Source: Bryobacterales bacterium | GTDB taxonomy: Bacteria > Acidobacteriota > Terriglobia > Bryobacterales > Bryobacteraceae | DNA length: 64,000 bases | NCBI GenBank assembly: GCA_016713735.1 | Contig: JADJOP010000043.1 | Span: forward strand, 310,001-374,000 | Direction: 5' to 3' | Shown here: positions 17,437 to 25,238 of the stretch, piece after piece | How the letters are laid out: each line of letters begins with the position of its first letter | Numbering within the stretch: the first letter of the stretch is position 1 | Position numbers and translations under genes: made by a program | Notes under the pieces: generated by a model | Told to the model about the DNA's origin: nothing | What the model saw: only the letters and a program-made list of their open reading frames with translations | The model's database searches: none

Positions 17437-18282
17437 ATGATGACCCCAGCCCTCTCCACCCACCTCTTCGTCCAACACCGCCTCACCACGGTGACCCTCG
17501 ACAAAATCCACTCCGCCGGATTCCCCAAGGTCGAAATCTTCTGCGCCCGCCAGCACCTCGACTATCGCAACCCCGCCCAAATCGACGAGCTCCGCCACTG
17601 GTTCCGCGACTCCCCGCTCAAGCTCCACTCCCTCCACATGCCCATGTACACCGACGACGTCTGGGGCCGCACCGGACCCAACGCCGTCGTCAACATCGCC
17701 GAAACGGAGAAGATCAAGCGCATCGCCTCGGTCGACGAAATCAAACGCGCCCTCGAAGTCGCCGAACAGATCCCCTGCACCTTCGCCATCCAGCACATCG
17801 GCGTCGGTGGCGAAGAGTTCGACGACCGCAAATTCGAAGCCGCCTTCAGCTCACTCGAAGAGCTCAACCTCTTCGCCCGCCAGCGCGGCGTCGAAGTCCT
17901 CCTCGAAAACATCCCCAACAAACTCTCCAGCGCCGAGCGCCTTAACTACTTCCTCGGCATCACCCACCTCGACAACGGCTACTGCTTCGACACCGGCCAC
18001 GCTCATATCCACACCGGCGTCGAACACGAATTCAATCTGATGAAGGAGCGCATCCGCTCCACCCACATCCACGACAACGACGGCGAGCACGACGTCCACC
18101 TCTTCCCCTTCCTCGCCTCGGGCGGCACCATCGACTGGAAGCGCACCATGACCCTCCTGCGCTCCCGTCGCGGCCAATACCCGATGATGCTCGAACTGCG
18201 CGAAGCCGAAGGCATGGACCCTCTGCTCGAAAAAGCCGCCGAAGTCCGCGAAAGGCTGGCCGACCTCGGCCACCCGGAATAA
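17437..18282 (+). CDS. Sugar phosphate isomerase/epimerase (AP endonuclease 2-like TIM barrel)
   Basis: 281 aa starting directly after the ggt stop. The protein has the xylose-isomerase-like TIM-barrel pattern: GFPKVEIFCA early, LKLHSLHMPMY, FAIQHIGVGG, GVEVLLENIPNK (metal-ligand Glu), NGYCFDTGHAHIH (Asp and His ligands), RSTHIHDNDGEHDVHLFP and a late Glu in MMLELREAEG. These supply the acidic and His ligands of a divalent-metal site. The substrate is unknown; the family includes hydroxypyruvate isomerases, sugar epimerases and endonuclease IV. Lack of a signal peptide places it in the cytoplasm. It is followed 8 bases later by asnS, so ggt, this gene and asnS may be co-transcribed. Confidence 0.75.
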   Translation: MMTPALSTHLFVQHRLTTVTLDKIHSAGFPKVEIFCARQHLDYRNPAQIDELRHWFRDSPLKLHSLHMPMYTDDVWGRTGPNAVVNIAETEKIKRIASVDEIKRALEVAEQIPCTFAIQHIGVGGEEFDDRKFEAAFSSLEELNLFARQRGVEVLLENIPNKLSSAERLNYFLGITHLDNGYCFDTGHAHIHTGVEHEFNLMKERIRSTHIHDNDGEHDVHLFPFLASGGTIDWKRTMTLLRSRRGQYPMMLELREAEGMDPLLEKAAEVRERLADLGHPE

Positions 18283-18290
18283 GAGGCTGC

Positions 18291-19595
18291 ATGACACGAG
18301 TTCGCATCGAAGACATCGGACGCCACACCGGCGAGTCCATCGAGATCGCCGGCTGGCTCTACAACCTGCGCAAGTCGGGCAAAATCGCCTTCCCGCAGGT
18401 CCGCGACGGCAGCGGCCTCATCCAGTGCGTCGCCGTCAAGGCCCAACTCCCCGAAGAGAAGTTCGAGGCCCTCAAACACCTCACCCAGGAGTCCTCCCTC
18501 ATCGTCCGCGGCAAGGTCCGCGCCGAAGAACGCGCCCCCGGCGGCTATGAGATGGACGTCGAGGACTTCGACATCGTCCAGCGCGTCGCCGAAGACCACC
18601 CCTACCCCATCACCCCCAAGGACCACGGCATCGACTTCCTGATGGACCACCGCCATCTCTGGATCCGCAGCCGCCGCCAGCACGCCGTCCTTCGCATCCG
18701 CGCCGAAGTCATCAAGGCCGTCCGCGACTTCTTTGACTCCAACGGCTTCCTCCTCGTCGACTGCCCCATCTTCACCCCCGCCGCCTGCGAAGGCACCACC
18801 ACGCTCTTCGAGGTCGACTACTTCGAGGACGAGAAGGTCTACCTCACCCAGTCCGGCCAGCTCTACAACGAAGCCAACGCCATGGCCTTCGGCAAGGTCT
18901 ACTGCTTCGGCCCCACCTTCCGCGCCGAAAAATCAAAGACCCGCCGCCACCTCACCGAATTCTGGATGGTCGAGCCCGAAATGGCCTACGCCACGCTCGA
19001 CGACGTGAAGCGCGTCGGCGAAGAGCTCGTCTGCTTCGTCGTCGATCGCGTCCTCCAAAACAAGCGCCCCGAACTCGCCGTCCTCGAACGCGACCTCGCC
19101 AAGCTCGAAGCCATCAAGCCGCCCTTCCCCCGCATCACCTACGACGACGCCGTCGAGCTTCTCAAAAAGAAGGGCAGCGAAATCGAATGGGGCAGCGACT
19201 TCGGCGGCACTGACGAAACCCTCATCAGCGAAGAGTTCGACCGCCCCGTCATCGTCGAGAAGTACCCGCAACAGATCAAGGCGTTCTACTTTGAAAGCGA
19301 TCCCGCCCGCCCCGAACTCGCCCTCGGCGCCGACTTCCTCGCCCCCGAAGGCTACGGCGAAATCATCGGCGGCGGCCAGCGCGTCCACAGCCTCGAGCTT
19401 CTCGAAAAACGCCTCGCCGAACACAACCTCCCGCGCGAAGCCTTCGAGTGGTACCTCGACCTCCGCCGCTTCGGCGCCGTCCCCCACGCCGGCTTCGGCA
19501 TGGGCATCGAACGCGTCGTCACCTGGATCTGCGGCATCGACCACCTGCGCGAAACCATCGCCTTCCCGCGCATGCTCTACCGCACCAAACCCTAG
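18291..19595 (+). CDS. asnS: Asparaginyl-tRNA synthetase
   Basis: 434 aa, normal for AsnRS. The N-terminal OB-fold anticodon-binding domain (IEIAGWLYNLRKSGKIAFPQ) precedes a class II core: motif 2 is FGPTFRAEKSKTRRHLTEFW followed by MVEPEMA, and motif 3 is GFGMGIERVVTWICGIDHLR. The RHLTEFWMVEPE wording and the absence of the large insertion of bacterial AspRS point to AsnRS. It charges tRNA-Asn with asparagine. Archaeal-type short AspRS is the alternative, but the ending (RETIAFPRMLYRTKP) and motif 2 favour AsnRS. Confidence 0.9.
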   Translation: MTRVRIEDIGRHTGESIEIAGWLYNLRKSGKIAFPQVRDGSGLIQCVAVKAQLPEEKFEALKHLTQESSLIVRGKVRAEERAPGGYEMDVEDFDIVQRVAEDHPYPITPKDHGIDFLMDHRHLWIRSRRQHAVLRIRAEVIKAVRDFFDSNGFLLVDCPIFTPAACEGTTTLFEVDYFEDEKVYLTQSGQLYNEANAMAFGKVYCFGPTFRAEKSKTRRHLTEFWMVEPEMAYATLDDVKRVGEELVCFVVDRVLQNKRPELAVLERDLAKLEAIKPPFPRITYDDAVELLKKKGSEIEWGSDFGGTDETLISEEFDRPVIVEKYPQQIKAFYFESDPARPELALGADFLAPEGYGEIIGGGQRVHSLELLEKRLAEHNLPREAFEWYLDLRRFGAVPHAGFGMGIERVVTWICGIDHLRETIAFPRMLYRTKP

Positions 19596-19867
19596 GCGCC
19601 GCCGCCATCAGTGGCACGCTCCATCGCGAATCCGCGCGCCTGATCCACACCCGCGCGCCGCCGCAACCCACCCGCCCCCCCTGCATACCCCCAGCGTCCG
19701 TAGGCGCTGTCTTCCCGCCTCCCCACAGCAATCCAGCCTCTCCGCCAGCAGGCCAAGCGAACCCACCGCGCCAGGCCAAGGCCACTGGCTCGCGGTAATC
19801 GCCAAACCGTAGCGCGCCAGGCATACGTTCCACAGCGCCGCGCTCATGTTGATGCCATAATGTCCGG

Positions 19868-21058
19868 ATGCGCCTTCGCCTCTCCTTGTCCCTCGTCGCG
19901 GCCCTGATGCCGCTCGCCTTCGCCGCCGATCTCCCCAAACTCCCCCCGCCCTATCACACCCCCTCGGCCTCCAACGGCCCGCGCGTCGTCCCCCAACCGA
20001 GCGGCGTCGCCCTCCGCGTCCCCCAGGGCTTCACCGTCTCCGAATTCGCCTCCGGGTTCGCCAAACCCCGCTACCTCCTCGAAGGCCCCTCCGGCGAAAT
20101 CCTCCTCTCCGACGCCGTCAAGGAAGGCGCCGTCCTCGTCCTCTCTGATTCCAACAAAGACGGCCGCATCGACGCCTCCGAAACCAAAAAGCTCCTCACC
20201 AACCTCGACCGCCCCTACGGCCTCGCCCTCTGGAAAAACTTCCTCTACGTCGCCGAAGCCACCGCCATCAAGCGCTACCCCTACGACTCGAAACTCCTCA
20301 CCGCCGGCCCGCCCGAAGAGATCATCCCCCTCAAGAACGAAGGCGTCGGCCACTGGACCCGCACCCTTTTGTTCGATGCCAAGGGCGAAAAGCTCTACGT
20401 CGGCATCGGCTCCCGCTCCAACGTCGACCCCGGCGACCCCGAATACCGCGCCGCCATCCTCCGCTTCAACCCCGACGGCTCCTCCCGCGAAGTCCTCGCC
20501 TCCGGCATCCGCAACCCCGTCGGCATGGCCTGGAATCCCCAATCGAAAGCCCTCTGGGCCACCGTCCAGGAACGCGACGGCCTCGGTGACGACCTCGTCC
20601 CCGACTTCTTCACCGAAGTCCAGCCCGGCGCCTTCTACGGCTGGCCCTACGCCTACCTCGGCCCCAATGAAGAACCCCGCAACAAAGGCCAGCGCGCCGA
20701 CCTCGTCGCCAAAACCGTCGTCCCCGACGTCGTCCTCACCCCCGCCCACGTCGCCGCCATGGCCTCCCGCTTCTACACCGCCAAACAGTTCCCCGCCCGC
20801 TACCGCAACGGCGCCTTCATCGCCCTCCGCGGCTCCTCCAACCGCGCCCAGCGCACCGGCTACTCCATCGTCTTCATCCCCTTCAAAAACGGCAAACCCG
20901 CCGGCCCCCAGGAGGACTTCCTCACCGGCTTCATGCTCGACCCCAACAACAAAGAGGTCTGGGGCCGCCCCGTCGGCCTCCTCCAACGCAACGACGGTTC
21001 GCTCCTCTTCTCCGAAGACGGCGGCAACAAGATCTACACCGTCCGCTACGGCAAGTAG
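19868..21058 (+). CDS. PQQ-dependent sugar (sorbosone-type) dehydrogenase, secreted
   Basis: 396 aa with a clear signal peptide (MRLRLSLSLVAALMPLAFAA). The body has the six-bladed propeller pattern of soluble glucose/sorbosone dehydrogenases: GFTVSEFASGFAKPRYLLEG, RPYGLALWKNFLYVAEA, GHWTRTLLFDAKGEKLYVGI, SGIRNPVGMAWNP and FYGWPYAYLG. It probably oxidises an aldose or other organic alcohol in the periplasm using PQQ and passes electrons to the respiratory chain. CATAAT (19856-19861) sits 6 bases before the ATG. No cytochrome domain is attached. The 272 bases upstream of it hold no gene. Confidence 0.8.
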   Translation: MRLRLSLSLVAALMPLAFAADLPKLPPPYHTPSASNGPRVVPQPSGVALRVPQGFTVSEFASGFAKPRYLLEGPSGEILLSDAVKEGAVLVLSDSNKDGRIDASETKKLLTNLDRPYGLALWKNFLYVAEATAIKRYPYDSKLLTAGPPEEIIPLKNEGVGHWTRTLLFDAKGEKLYVGIGSRSNVDPGDPEYRAAILRFNPDGSSREVLASGIRNPVGMAWNPQSKALWATVQERDGLGDDLVPDFFTEVQPGAFYGWPYAYLGPNEEPRNKGQRADLVAKTVVPDVVLTPAHVAAMASRFYTAKQFPARYRNGAFIALRGSSNRAQRTGYSIVFIPFKNGKPAGPQEDFLTGFMLDPNNKEVWGRPVGLLQRNDGSLLFSEDGGNKIYTVRYGK

Positions 21059-21105
21059 CCGCCCCGCCCAACCCTACCGGAGGCGCTCGCCCGCCGCCTC
21101 GCGCA

Positions 21106-22314
21106 TCAGCGGCAGCGCCTCAACTGCAACACCCTCTCCACCCGCTCTCCGTTTCTCCGCACGGTCACCATCAACTCCGTGCCCTCCCGCCTCACCCACT
21201 CCGCCACCATCCCCGCCCGCAATCGTGGCGTCTCCACTCCGCCCATCGCCTCAATCACATCGCCCGCCCGCAGCCCGGCTTTCTCCCCCGCCCGCCCCGC
21301 AAACACCTCCTCAATGCGCGGCCGATCATAGTTCTCCCCCAGCCAGAAGATCCGCAAACCGGCAAGATCCACCGTCACCGGCCTCCCCCGATCCGCCTCG
21401 GGCGCTAGCCACAGACTTTTCCCCCCGTAATCGATCGCCAGCCGCTGCCGCCGCAACTGCTCCCCGCCAATCAACCCATCCGCCCCGCCGCCCCCCTGCT
21501 CCCTCACCCGCACCAGCGGCCCACGCCACGCCATCCCGCCCCACTCCAACTCCCGCGCCTCAAACAACAGCGCCCGCGAAACACCCGCCACCCCCAGCGC
21601 CGGATCCTCCACCACCGCCGCCCCGCCCGGCGGCATCCCCCATCTCTTCCCCGCGCCCGGTAGCAGCGTCACCGTCGCATTGCTCCCGCTGTCCAACAAA
21701 AATTGCCCGCTCACCGTCCTCCCCTCCACCACCGTCAACCGTCCCTCCACCGCCGGACGCCCGCCCTCCATCTCCAACTTCACCCGCCGCCATCCCTCCG
21801 GCGCCCGGAACGCCCCCGCCTCATGCAATCGCACCTTCCCCCCCGCATAGTCCATCTCCACCACAAACTGCCGCAGAAAGTGCGATCCCAAAATCCCATC
21901 CACCCGCCGCCCCACCTGGCGCGACAACGTCTCCAACGGCAACAGCGCCACCGGCGCCCCCTGGCTCCTCCGCCCCCCCGCCTCAATCACGACTTCCTCC
22001 ACATACTGCCCCTCCACCGTCCTCCCTGCGCCCGTGATCGAAATCGGCCGCCGCTTCTTCCCACGCAACAAATCACCCCGCGCCGCATCCAGCACCGTCG
22101 TACCCGCTCCCGTATCGACAATCACCGTCAACCCCTCGCCCGCGACGCTCACCTCCACCAGCGGCACGTGTACCGCCATCTCCATCCGCAACTCCACCGG
22201 ACCCGCCGCCCGCGCCCCACTCGCCGCCACCAACAACCAGGCCCCCACCCACAAGCAAGCCGCCACCCACGCCCGCCCACACCTGCCGCTTCGCTGCATC
22301 GTCGCCATTTTCAT
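21106..22314 (-). CDS. Exported retropepsin-like aspartic protease with C-terminal PDZ domain
   Basis: 402 aa with a signal peptide (ending GARAAGP; ATG GCG at the third codon is an alternative start). Two aspartyl-protease half-sites are visible, VIVDTGAGTTVLD and FLLDSGSNATVTL, with the flap and hydrophobic-hydrophobic-Gly pieces DGILGSHFLRQF and DGLIGGEQL between and after them. The C-terminal ~90 residues (EEVFAGRAGEKAGLRAGDVI) form a PDZ domain that would recognise unfolded C-termini. The arrangement is typical of acidobacterial and planctomycete envelope proteases of unknown substrate. It diverges from the methyltransferase gene across a GC-repeat-rich spacer. Confidence 0.75.
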   Translation of the reverse strand: MKMATMQRSGRCGRAWVAACLWVGAWLLVAASGARAAGPVELRMEMAVHVPLVEVSVAGEGLTVIVDTGAGTTVLDAARGDLLRGKKRRPISITGAGRTVEGQYVEEVVIEAGGRRSQGAPVALLPLETLSRQVGRRVDGILGSHFLRQFVVEMDYAGGKVRLHEAGAFRAPEGWRRVKLEMEGGRPAVEGRLTVVEGRTVSGQFLLDSGSNATVTLLPGAGKRWGMPPGGAAVVEDPALGVAGVSRALLFEARELEWGGMAWRGPLVRVREQGGGGADGLIGGEQLRRQRLAIDYGGKSLWLAPEADRGRPVTVDLAGLRIFWLGENYDRPRIEEVFAGRAGEKAGLRAGDVIEAMGGVETPRLRAGMVAEWVRREGTELMVTVRRNGERVERVLQLRRCR

Positions 22315-22360
22315 TAGGATGTCCCACCCGTCCGCCTGGTTCCCTCAACAAGCCGCAGCC

Positions 22361-22419
22361 GCCCCGCACCCGCCCCGCCGCTGCCCCGCACCCGCCCCGC
22401 CGCCGCCCCGCCGCCGCCC
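22361..22419. repeat. Short GC-rich tandem repeat in a divergent promoter region
   Basis: A 22-base unit opening gccccgcacccgccccgc is present twice back to back (22361-22382, 22383-22404) with one mismatch and is followed by a shortened third copy. It lies between the aspartic protease and methyltransferase starts. Simple slippage is the likely origin. Confidence 0.7.
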
Positions 22420-22455
22420 TCCTCTTTCGCATTCCGCCATGCTACACTCTCGCCC

Positions 22456-23058
22456 ATGAGGTTGCTCCCGTTGCTTCACCGAACCACGCGCCGCCCGTCC
22501 CGACGCCTCCTCGCCGCCCTTCTGCTCCCCCTCCTGGCCGCCGCCCCTGCTTGCGCCCAGGACTCCGAAATCGAAAAGGATGTCCCCTACGTCCCCACTC
22601 CCCCTGAGGTCGTCGAGTCCATGCTCAAACTCGGCAAAGCCCGCCCCGGCGACGTCCACTACGACCTCGGCTGCGGCGACGGCCGCATCGTCGTCATGGC
22701 CATCGAAAAGTTCGGCGCCATCCGCGGCACCGGCTACGACATCGACCCCGAGCGCATCAAGGAAGCCAACGAAAACGCCGCCAAAGCCGGCGTCACCGCC
22801 AAGGCCAAGTTCATCCTCGGCAACTTATTCGATGCCGACTTCCGCGACGCCAGCCTCGTCACCCTCTACCTCCTCCCCGAAGTGAACATGCGCCTCCGCC
22901 CCAAGCTCCTCAAGGACCTCAAGGTCGGCTCCCGCATCGTCTCCCATCAATTCGACATGGGCGACTGGCCCCCCGACGAGAAGATCTCCATCGACTGGCG
23001 CACCGTCTACCTCTGGACCGTCACCGAACAAGCCAAAGCCCAATACGCGGCCAAGTAG
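22456..23058 (+). CDS. SAM-dependent methyltransferase with an N-terminal signal peptide
   Basis: 200 aa. The first ~35 residues (RRLLAALLLPLLAAAPACAQ) look like an export signal with an A-C-A-Q cleavage or lipobox-like site. The mature part is a class I Rossmann methyltransferase: VHYDLGCGDGRIVVMAIEKF (motif I), GTGYDIDPERIKEANENA (motif II acidic loop) and ASLVTLYLLPEVNMRLRPKL (motif IV region). It resembles the small ATPSCKMT/DOT1-like group that opens with 'YVPTPpevVe'. Export is puzzling because SAM is cytoplasmic; the N-terminus might instead be a membrane anchor. TACACT (22443-22448) stands 7 bases before the ATG. Confidence 0.7.
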   Translation: MRLLPLLHRTTRRPSRRLLAALLLPLLAAAPACAQDSEIEKDVPYVPTPPEVVESMLKLGKARPGDVHYDLGCGDGRIVVMAIEKFGAIRGTGYDIDPERIKEANENAAKAGVTAKAKFILGNLFDADFRDASLVTLYLLPEVNMRLRPKLLKDLKVGSRIVSHQFDMGDWPPDEKISIDWRTVYLWTVTEQAKAQYAAK

Positions 23059-23098
23059 CCGCTACCCCGCGCTACCCCGCGCCAGCCCGCGCGCCCCC
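23059..23098. repeat. Degenerate 10-base direct repeats between convergent genes
   Basis: GCTACCCCGC occurs twice in tandem, followed by GCCAGCCCGC and GCGCCCCCCG, in the gap between the methyltransferase and sialidase stops. No clear hairpin terminator is formed. Confidence 0.5.
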
Positions 23099-23115
23099 CG
23101 CCACTCCGCGCGCCC

Positions 23116-24273
23116 CTACACCGCCAGCGTCTCCACCGGGATCACCGCCATCTCCGCGCTGTTGATGTTCATCCCCGTGCGTCCGCCGTTATTCGAATAG
23201 CCCACATACAACAGCCCCTCCCGCTCCACCGCATACGGATACGCCAGGTTCGCCCGCGCATGCGAATCCCACGCGCCCCCCGCCATTTCCGCATCCCGGA
23301 TCCGAAATACCTTCTCCAGCGACCTCCCGCCCCGCCGGCTCACCGCAATCGTCAACGGCGCACGCCGCTTCCCCGTGTCCGCCGCCGTCGTCCCAATCAA
23401 ATACCGCTGACCCGTGCTCAACACCCCCACATACGGCTTCGACGTCACCATCGGCAGATTCGACGCCCGCATCTCGCTCCACCTCCGCCCCCCGTCCTCG
23501 CTCCGCGCCACCAGCGCCCGCGCCTCCGCCCCATACCGCGCCACGTTCACCACGCTCCGCCCTTCCACCCAAACGCCTGACTCCCCCCACATCGTCCCCA
23601 ACCCCGCCGCCCGCGGAATCACCACCCGCTCCCACTTCGTGAAGTCATCCCCACGGCTCACCGCCACCGCCGCCGGCTCCCCCTCGCCCACCACAAACCC
23701 CGCCATCACCCAGTTCCCATCGCTCATCCGCACCGGCTCCGCCATCGGCCAGAACCCGCCCTCCACCACCGTCCCCCTCGACTCCCATCGCCCCGTCTCC
23801 TCCCGCAGCACATACGCCCGCGTATGCACCCTCGTCCGCGACCCATAAAACGCCCCCAGAAACGCCCACAACCGCCCCCCATGCGACAAAAACGCCCCAT
23901 GGCTCACCGCCAGCCCCGCCGCCGCGTCCCCCGTGTCGATGTCGAACACCTCGCCCCACGTCCGCCCGCCATCCGCACTCACCCGCCCCCGCGCCTGCTC
24001 GCCCGCCGTATTCTCCCTCCCCTTGTTGTGGCCCCACGAGGCATACAGCTTCCCCTTGTGCCACCCCAGCGCCACCCCATGCAAAAACCCATACCCATCC
24101 CGCTCCGGCTCATGCGCCTGGATCACCGAAAACCGCACTCCCCGCAACTCCGCCAGTTCGCTCGCCTTCGGCATCGGCACACGCTCGTCCCACAGCGCCT
24201 CCGTCCCCTGCGCCTGAGCCGCCCCGCTCCCCAAAATCAGACTCGATACTCCGAAAAACGTCCGCCTTCGCAT
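23116..24273 (-). CDS. Sialidase/BNR-repeat family exported glycosidase-like protein
   Basis: 385 aa with a Tat-like or Sec signal (MRRRTFFGVSSLILGSGAAQ). Several Asp-box motifs characteristic of the six-bladed sialidase propeller are visible (VSADGGRTWGE, RSEDGGRRWSE), with others degenerate (VSRRGGRSLE). Closing features such as HARANLAYPYAVEREGLLYV match the exo-alpha-sialidase superfamily as annotated in Solibacteres and Planctomycetes. True sialidase activity (Arg triad, Tyr/Glu pair) cannot be confirmed by eye, so the substrate is uncertain. It starts 3 bases after the stop of the DapA-family lyase gene, so the two form a transcription unit. Confidence 0.7.
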   Translation of the reverse strand: MRRRTFFGVSSLILGSGAAQAQGTEALWDERVPMPKASELAELRGVRFSVIQAHEPERDGYGFLHGVALGWHKGKLYASWGHNKGRENTAGEQARGRVSADGGRTWGEVFDIDTGDAAAGLAVSHGAFLSHGGRLWAFLGAFYGSRTRVHTRAYVLREETGRWESRGTVVEGGFWPMAEPVRMSDGNWVMAGFVVGEGEPAAVAVSRGDDFTKWERVVIPRAAGLGTMWGESGVWVEGRSVVNVARYGAEARALVARSEDGGRRWSEMRASNLPMVTSKPYVGVLSTGQRYLIGTTAADTGKRRAPLTIAVSRRGGRSLEKVFRIRDAEMAGGAWDSHARANLAYPYAVEREGLLYVGYSNNGGRTGMNINSAEMAVIPVETLAV

Positions 24274-24276
24274 CGC

Positions 24277-25167
24277 TTATCCCAACGCCTCCACCGCCGC
24301 CCGGATCTTCACCGCCTGCGCCTCGCTGCTCTTGGGCATCGGCGGCCTCGGCACACCCGCCCGCCGCCCCTTCATCTCCATCGCCACCCGCACATTCGCC
24401 GGCAAATTCGCCGCATCGATCGCATTCCACAACCGCAGCAGCTTCTTGTGCAGCTCGAGCGACTCCCCCTCATCCCGGCTCTCCCACAACCGCACACACG
24501 CCTCCGGCGCCGCCGTCAAAATCGCCGCCACCGCCCCATCGCATCCCAACCGGAACGACGGATACAACAGCGCATCCACCGCCGACAGAATCCGCACCCG
24601 CTCGCGAATCCCCGCCTCCTCGCTCAGCAGCAACAGATCCGCCAGCGCCTTCATGTCGCTCGCGCTCTGCTTCACGCCCACCACCCCCGCCACATCGCGC
24701 AAAATCCGCACCAGCAGCGGCGGCAGCAGATACGACCACGGCACGACGTTATAAATAATCACCGGCACCCCCGTCTTCTCCACAATCTCGCCAAAGTGCC
24801 GCGCCATCGCGTCATCGTCCGGCCGGAACACATAATGCACCGGCGTCACCTGCAACGCCGCCACACCCAAGTCCGCCACCGCCCGCCCCCGCTCAATCGC
24901 CGACGCCGTGCTATCCGTGATGATCCCCGCAATCACCGGCACCCGCCCCCGCACTTCCTCGACGGTCCACTCCACAATCCGCCGCGTCTCCTCCGTCGTC
25001 AGCGTGTGCCCCTCGCCTGTACTTCCGCACACCGCCACGCCCTGCACCCGCGCCTGCTCCACCAAATACCGCACCTCGGCCCGCTGCGCCTGCTCATCAA
25101 TCGACCCGTCCTCGCGAAACGGCGTCACCAGCGGCGGAATGATCCCGCCAATCTCTGAACTCTTCAT
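24277..25167 (-). CDS. DapA/NanA-family class I aldolase (lyase)
   Basis: 296 aa from ATG 25167. The dihydrodipicolinate synthase/N-acetylneuraminate lyase fold is clear: GIIPPLVTPFREDGSID, the GSTGEGHTLT phosphate/carboxylate loop (residues 48-57), VIIYNVVP with the catalytic Tyr139, and VGVKQSAS with the Schiff-base Lys166. The enzyme cleaves or condenses pyruvate with an aldehyde. Pairing with a sialidase-like gene suggests sugar-acid or sialic-acid-type catabolism rather than lysine synthesis, but this is inference. TATACT on the minus strand (25175-25180) lies 7 bases before the start with no Shine-Dalgarno, a likely leaderless promoter. Confidence 0.85.
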   Translation of the reverse strand: MKSSEIGGIIPPLVTPFREDGSIDEQAQRAEVRYLVEQARVQGVAVCGSTGEGHTLTTEETRRIVEWTVEEVRGRVPVIAGIITDSTASAIERGRAVADLGVAALQVTPVHYVFRPDDDAMARHFGEIVEKTGVPVIIYNVVPWSYLLPPLLVRILRDVAGVVGVKQSASDMKALADLLLLSEEAGIRERVRILSAVDALLYPSFRLGCDGAVAAILTAAPEACVRLWESRDEGESLELHKKLLRLWNAIDAANLPANVRVAMEMKGRRAGVPRPPMPKSSEAQAVKIRAAVEALG

Positions 25168-25238
25168 CCCCGAAAGTATACGCCTCAGCCGCACACCGCC
25201 CGTGCGCCAGTGATAGCATTTCTTCAACCCGTCTCACC

